64,000 bases of DNA from Amphibalanus amphitrite (lineage: Eukaryota; Arthropoda; Thecostraca; Balanomorpha; Balanidae): assembly GCF_019059575.1 (NCBI RefSeq), contig NW_024882761.1:62001-126000 (forward strand). Reading direction: 5' to 3'. The position numbers were made by a program, and so were the translations under genes. Under the pieces are notes generated by a model, which made no database searches, was not told where the DNA came from, and worked only from the letters and a program-made list of their open reading frames with translations. The stretch's first letter is position 1. Each line of letters starts with the position of its first letter. Below, in pieces: positions 59,325 through 64,000 of the stretch.

Positions 59325-59494
59325 TTTACATAGGGTTTGTTGCAAGCTTATATCTCCGTCCGTGATGTTGCAAAAGATGCCAATGGTGCTTAACAATTTA
59401 CAAAATGATCCCCTCTAAATATTTGAAGACCACTGCAACGAAATTATCGCCAAATTAACGAGCTAGAACCTCGTCAAATATGCTATGTAAACCG
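59325..59494. mobile_element. Small inverted-end unit inside the minisatellite
   Basis: GTTTACATAG near the left and CTATGTAAAC near the right are inverted. The sequence between is not minisatellite, and the repeat continues on both sides, so about 170 bp seem to have inserted. Confidence 0.45.
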
Positions 59495-59560
59495 GGTTAC
59501 TTCCACTGTCGACTGTCGACTGTCCACTATCAAATGATCAATGTCACTGTTACTCTCACT

Positions 59561-61462
59561 GTAGCCGCCTTAGCGCCATTAACTGCCCTATCGAAAGCAG
59601 TAGCCGAGTCTAATGCTGAGAAACAACTAAGCATTGCTCATCTTAGATAAGGTAATTAGCAAACGATGCATGGTATGAACCCTTTTGCTGGTGACGAGGA
59701 CAAACCTATCAAACAAAAAGTGATCTAGCCATAGCCAAAATTAAGACCGCTCAGTCAATGTGCATTCACTGACCATGCATTGTGATTGTGAAATGCGCAC
59801 TGCCTTCTGAATTCGCAGAAGACGATTCAAGAAGAGGTTAACCATACTGATAAGCCAGGCAGATAGGTGCACGTCCGCATTTAAGGAACACTGTATGTAA
59901 CGCAATCCCATGTAACTGTCGAACCTCTCAACACAGCCTATCTAGACTTTCAGGACATACAGTGCAGATAAGCCAATCATGACTCATTCTGTGTATATTG
60001 CTTCATACCTATATGACGTAAATGTGGTACCGATTTCTCAGCATTCATAGTTCCAACTATGGCCTTGGTTCCAACCAGTTCCAACATCCCGGACGCAGTA
60101 TTATTGTTTGCACTGCGTGCCGTTTTCAAGCACCAATCACGTGACACTTTCTATAGAGATCCGTAAAGCGGGGAGCATCTGATTCATCCGTCTGAGATAT
60201 TAGACCGCTCAATTCCACTTAGCAGAACCCGTATCCCGTACAAATCCGTTGAGACACCTTAAAAGCCTCTTAACGTGCCTCGACTAATGCTAGCTTAATC
60301 ATCAGTCAGTGCCCTTTCTCGGAGTGGAACGCCGTTAATCGATGGGAGGTCGGGTATTGCAACTTTCAGACTGGGTGCGCTAGTTTAAAAGGTCATCCAA
60401 ACACACACGCACACAAACACACACTCATGCAAGCATGTAAGCAAGCAGACATTGGACGTTGAAATAGCGAGCATTTTATGATCGATCACACTCTCACAAG
60501 CGCTTACGCAAGCGAGCACAATGACATTGATGTAGACAACCGTGTCCGTTTGTGATCGGCTATACGATTTAACTCTTGCAAAAACTCTAAAAAGCTCTCT
60601 AAAATCTTGCGAAAACATTTTCAGTTTGACTGTATCATAAAGTGTCTCAAAACATATTTCCAAAAAATGCTTACATAGGCTTTTCCAGAGCAACTCGCGT
60701 CATGTTATGAAGATAAGAACACTCCTTTCATTTCGGCTTAGCGCGGACTTTGACCCGTAATTCCGTCCCTTATTTACTTGGACGATACAGCGTACAGTTA
60801 CCTACCTACACACTTACACAGCTTACAAGCGTCGCCACTGCATCACTTAAAAGCGATGCCAGGATAATTTGCCATCTGCATCGTGATGTACTGATAACTA
60901 AATGGCCTACTGCTATCGAGCAGAAGCGTGCTACTACCATGTCATTGGGTCGCCGGTAGTCTGTGACTGCCATCTCGAAGTGTATCTCCGTCGTACTGCG
61001 AAACAGATCAGATCTAGCATGCTTGTTCACACATGTTTATTTGTAGTTAGTGTCATGTTATATCATTTAACATCTTCAGCTTCAGCTACAACTGCAAAAT
61101 TGAGATTTTGCAGCAGTCTGGGTAACACCAGACAACAACAAAATATGAAGAAGAAAATAGTTGCTCATCCAGTTGCACCGCTTTGTAAAGTAAGCCTTTC
61201 CTTGTCAAATTTTGAAAGTACCTATCAGAAAAATCAAATGCATGGAACTAGCTTCAATAAATACCAAAGAAATGTCACCATAATGAGCGCAACCGTCGTC
61301 AAAATGACAATTGATTTTGGCGGTCCTCTGTGCCGCTACAATGCCCTCTCTTTCAGCTCCCCTGATGCACCGTTTGCACCAGCAAAGTTACCCCTCCCCG
61401 CTACCCCTGGTTTAGTTCATCCCACCTTCATTCCTCGTTCCCCTCGCCACAAAAATAATAAT
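59561..61462. other. No recognised gene
   Basis: Only domain-free ORFs; the longest, 60902-61528, runs into the hAT-like end and has no family resemblance. Confidence 0.4.
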
Positions 61463-61470
61463 GCAAGCGG

Positions 61471-64000
61471 CAGGGGCGTCGTTTTGTATAGGCCTGGGAG
61501 TGCCCGAGCACTACCAATGTTCAGCTGAGCACTACCAATGTGTTGTTGAGCACTACCAACATTTTTCTTCACTTATTGAGAAAATTGCATTCAAACATGT
61601 CATACAAATAAAATGAATGAGGTTCTTATGTATAAAATCAACATGATAGCAAGTAACTTCAATGGTAAGTGGTAACTATTGATGAAAATCTATAGACTTA
61701 CTCCACAAGTAGATTGAATTTGAATTGGTTGACCAATTCAATCTTCTTGTAGCGTACCTAAGTCCATAAATTTCCATCAATACCTAGGTATCATTTTCAC
61801 TTTCCACATCATGTCATTACGTCAAGTAATTTCAAGTTATGTGGTACCTACCTACCTACCTACCTACCAAGTTTCACAATAGTCAGGGGCGTCGTTTTGT
61901 ATAGGCCTGGTAGGGCCCGAGCCTTACCAATGTTTATTTGGGCCCTACCAATGTTCGCTGAGCCCTACCAATCTTTTGTCACTTATCAGTTGATAAAAAA
62001 TCAAAATAAACAGATAAGCAAATATTAAATAAGCACATATGCAAGTACATAAATAAGGTTCTAGCCACAGTAGGTGCATGTAGCTGACAATGAGGTTTCA
62101 CGTGTCTAGGACTCCGGTCCTTAAAGGAAATAGTTCACATTTTAACATGGGTTTTGAACTGGAATAGCAGTTCCGTAGCTTGGGCTGAGACGAGCATAAA
62201 TCAGGAGCTTTTACAGCCCAACGATCACCCTAGGCAAAGATATTCTATTTCTCGTCCCGAAAAATGTGTCTTGCGTTGAGGATGTGTGCCTTGCATATAT
62301 TCGCATCCAGTATGAAACGAGCATGGGTCCCTAAAATTCTTCAGAAACTAGAGAAATTATCTACGAGAACTCTAGAGAAATTCGCTCCAGTGAGGCGCTC
62401 CAGTAACATAGCACGAGCAGATCGCCCAAATGCCGGTGGCCGCGATAATTTCTCTAGTTTTGATGAATTTTCGGGACCCATGCTCTTTTCATACTGGATC
62501 GCGTGTGCCTTACAGAAACTGAGCAGTTCTTCCTATATCAAAAATATAGAAAATAATCTTTTGTTGTAAAAAGGTTTTATTTTCTTTGCTGATCATTTTG
62601 AACATAAAAAATCACAAATCCATTGCAAAAAAATAATTTCGTGAAAGTGAACTATTTCCTTTAATGGATTTTAAAAGGCTCGAAAACGCAATTGGTTATA
62701 GAGGTCCATAACTGCCTCTGAGTCCCGCATACCACGCGACCGCCCCTAATAGACCCCGATCCGTCTCCACACCAGCCGCTGGAGGCCCTACACCGACTTC
62801 GGAAGGTGCCGCGGTGCTCCAGAATAGGCCATAGGTATATTGATTTGAGTGGGTGATGCAGCCTGATTCCCCAGGGTTCAACGCCAGGTCATTACCGCAT
62901 CAGACCCCGAAAACTGAAGCTCGTAACTACGAGGGGCATTCAAAAAGTTTCGGGCCGAACAATGAAGGAGTTGGAATTTTGGCCTGCAAGGCGGTGTGTT
63001 AAATGATGTGTTATTGGGATGTCCACTTACGCAAATTAAGTAAGTGGCCATTAATTAAGTCTCTTCTGTGATTGATTCGGGCTTCTATTCGTAGCATAGT
63101 TCGCCATTTCGGATAGGATGGGTGACGCCCAGAAGAGAGCAGTGATTCGTTTCATAGTAGTTAGTGCATGAGAAAAGGCACCAAGCGTTAACCCTCGCCC
63201 TGGGCATTTTTCATAACACGGCCTGGCAGGGGGAGGGGTCGATGCGACCCCCCTCCGCTCGTCAACTTTCCAAAACAGGGGCACACAATTGATGATGTGC
63301 GTCCATTCGATAAACATCGAGGAGAGGCTATAGGGAAGCTGACGTAAAGTGTGCACCTGATCCGCGACCACGCACCTGCGTACATGGGCGGGATGACGAA
63401 CAGTGAAGCGATGAGCTTCGAGTTGTTGTCGCATCCACTTTTTTCTCTCCGAACCTTGCACACTCTGGTTAGTGGTTGCCACCTCTTCCCCAACATAAGA
63501 AAATTAGCAGCGGCAACCTCGCTAACAGCAGGGAGACGAAATCAGCCGTCTTGGACGTGCAGGATGGGTCCAAAACCCACTTGGTTATGGAGGCCTTGAG
63601 GGCTCTCGCGAAGCGCTGCGCGAAATGTGTTTGTCTTAACGGTGTTAATTTGAATAAATGAACTTTTTGGTCTAATGAGTCGATGCTGTATCTCTCTGCT
63701 CCTTCATGGTCGGGCCCGTAGCTTTCTGAACGCCCCTCGTACTGTCATCCTTTTATTTTGGCAAGCAGGTCTTTCTAACTATCGTTGTGTTTCCAGTCCT
63801 CGTTAGTTGTCGAACCCTTCAATTGGCGTGGGTCTTCAAAACTGTTCCTGGCCCCGCAGCCGTCTTTTTTAGACGGCTTGGGCCCTCAAAGCTGTTCCTG
63901 TCCCCTTTCAGCACAGCCGTCCTTTTAAGTCGATGTGGGCCTCTTTCAGAATGGCGTGCATTCCTCCGACAGTTTTGTGCATGGCGTCCGGTGTGGACCC
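61471..64000 (-). mobile_element. 2.7-kb hAT-like composite element, copy 2 (cut by window end)
   Basis: Starts CAGGGGCGTCGTTTTG and is the reverse complement of 43264 down to 40735. Every paired coordinate sums to 104735, so there is no net indel over 2530 bp, and the ORF translations in the two copies are the same. It carries the same mariner remnant (62928-63741), hairpin (62119-62662) and internal end copy. The 8 bp to its left are GCAAGCGG, different from copy 1, so it is an independent insertion and not part of a larger duplication. Confidence 0.88.

Noticed and set aside
58694..59333. Long overlapping ORFs of 197 and 142 codons
   Set aside because: Generated by the CACTGTCCA minisatellite; the three frames give the same repeated residues.

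Overview
The window looks like nuclear DNA of an arthropod, most probably a crustacean or another non-insect lineage. A short run of CCTAA (the TTAGG arthropod telomere unit) is present. A gene for a selenocysteine-type thioredoxin-glutathione reductase is carried; insects are known to have replaced that selenocysteine. Spliceosomal introns, dense transposable elements and little coding sequence all fit a large animal genome. Assignment to a genus is not possible from the sequence.

Region by region. (1) 1-8.1 kb holds the left end of a minus-strand gene: the first coding exon of CaMKII lies at 8011-8072, and everything to its left is intron or beyond, with no second exon recognised. (2) 9-18.7 kb is packed with short repeats: TTAA-flanked elements with long G/C runs, GGTCA-rich units, AT-rich minisatellite arrays in opposite orientations, and one small ORF (12573-13019) for a predicted secreted protein. 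(3) 21.67-34.97 kb is one four-exon plus-strand gene for a complete 824-residue THAP-domain P-element transposase (THAP9-like). All splice phases agree and the D-D-E residues are in place. Its 10-kb first intron contains an LTR retrotransposon (23181-28896, identical 175-bp LTRs, 5-bp target duplication), whose pol is broken by a nested TIR element. That insertion is flanked by two inverted copies of a minisatellite-bearing repeat. (4) 35.67-38.38 kb is an intronless, polyadenylated, target-site-flanked retrocopy of a thioredoxin-glutathione reductase mRNA. Its reading frame is intact and ends Gly-Cys-UGA-Gly-stop. (5) 38.4-64 kb is gene-poor. It holds a TTAA element invaded by a 2.7-kb hAT-like element that itself contains a decayed mariner. 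A second, inverted copy of the hAT-like element starts at 61471 and runs off the window. Further items are a foldback element (54.5-56.4 kb), another hAT element (57.6-58.2 kb), a retrotransposon RNase H remnant (47.6-48.1 kb), two GA microsatellites and a CACTGTC-type minisatellite.

The genes do not form a pathway. The coherent story is mobility: a host or ex-transposon P-type transposase gene, an mRNA retrocopy that kept a selenocysteine frame, and several layers of nested elements whose order of insertion can be read from target duplications. The least expected items are the intact UGA-Sec retrogene, the intact THAP9-like gene with inverted arrays in its intron, a 42-nt perfect hairpin inserted with a 9-bp duplication at 16.9 kb, and the twin 2.7-kb hAT-like composites.
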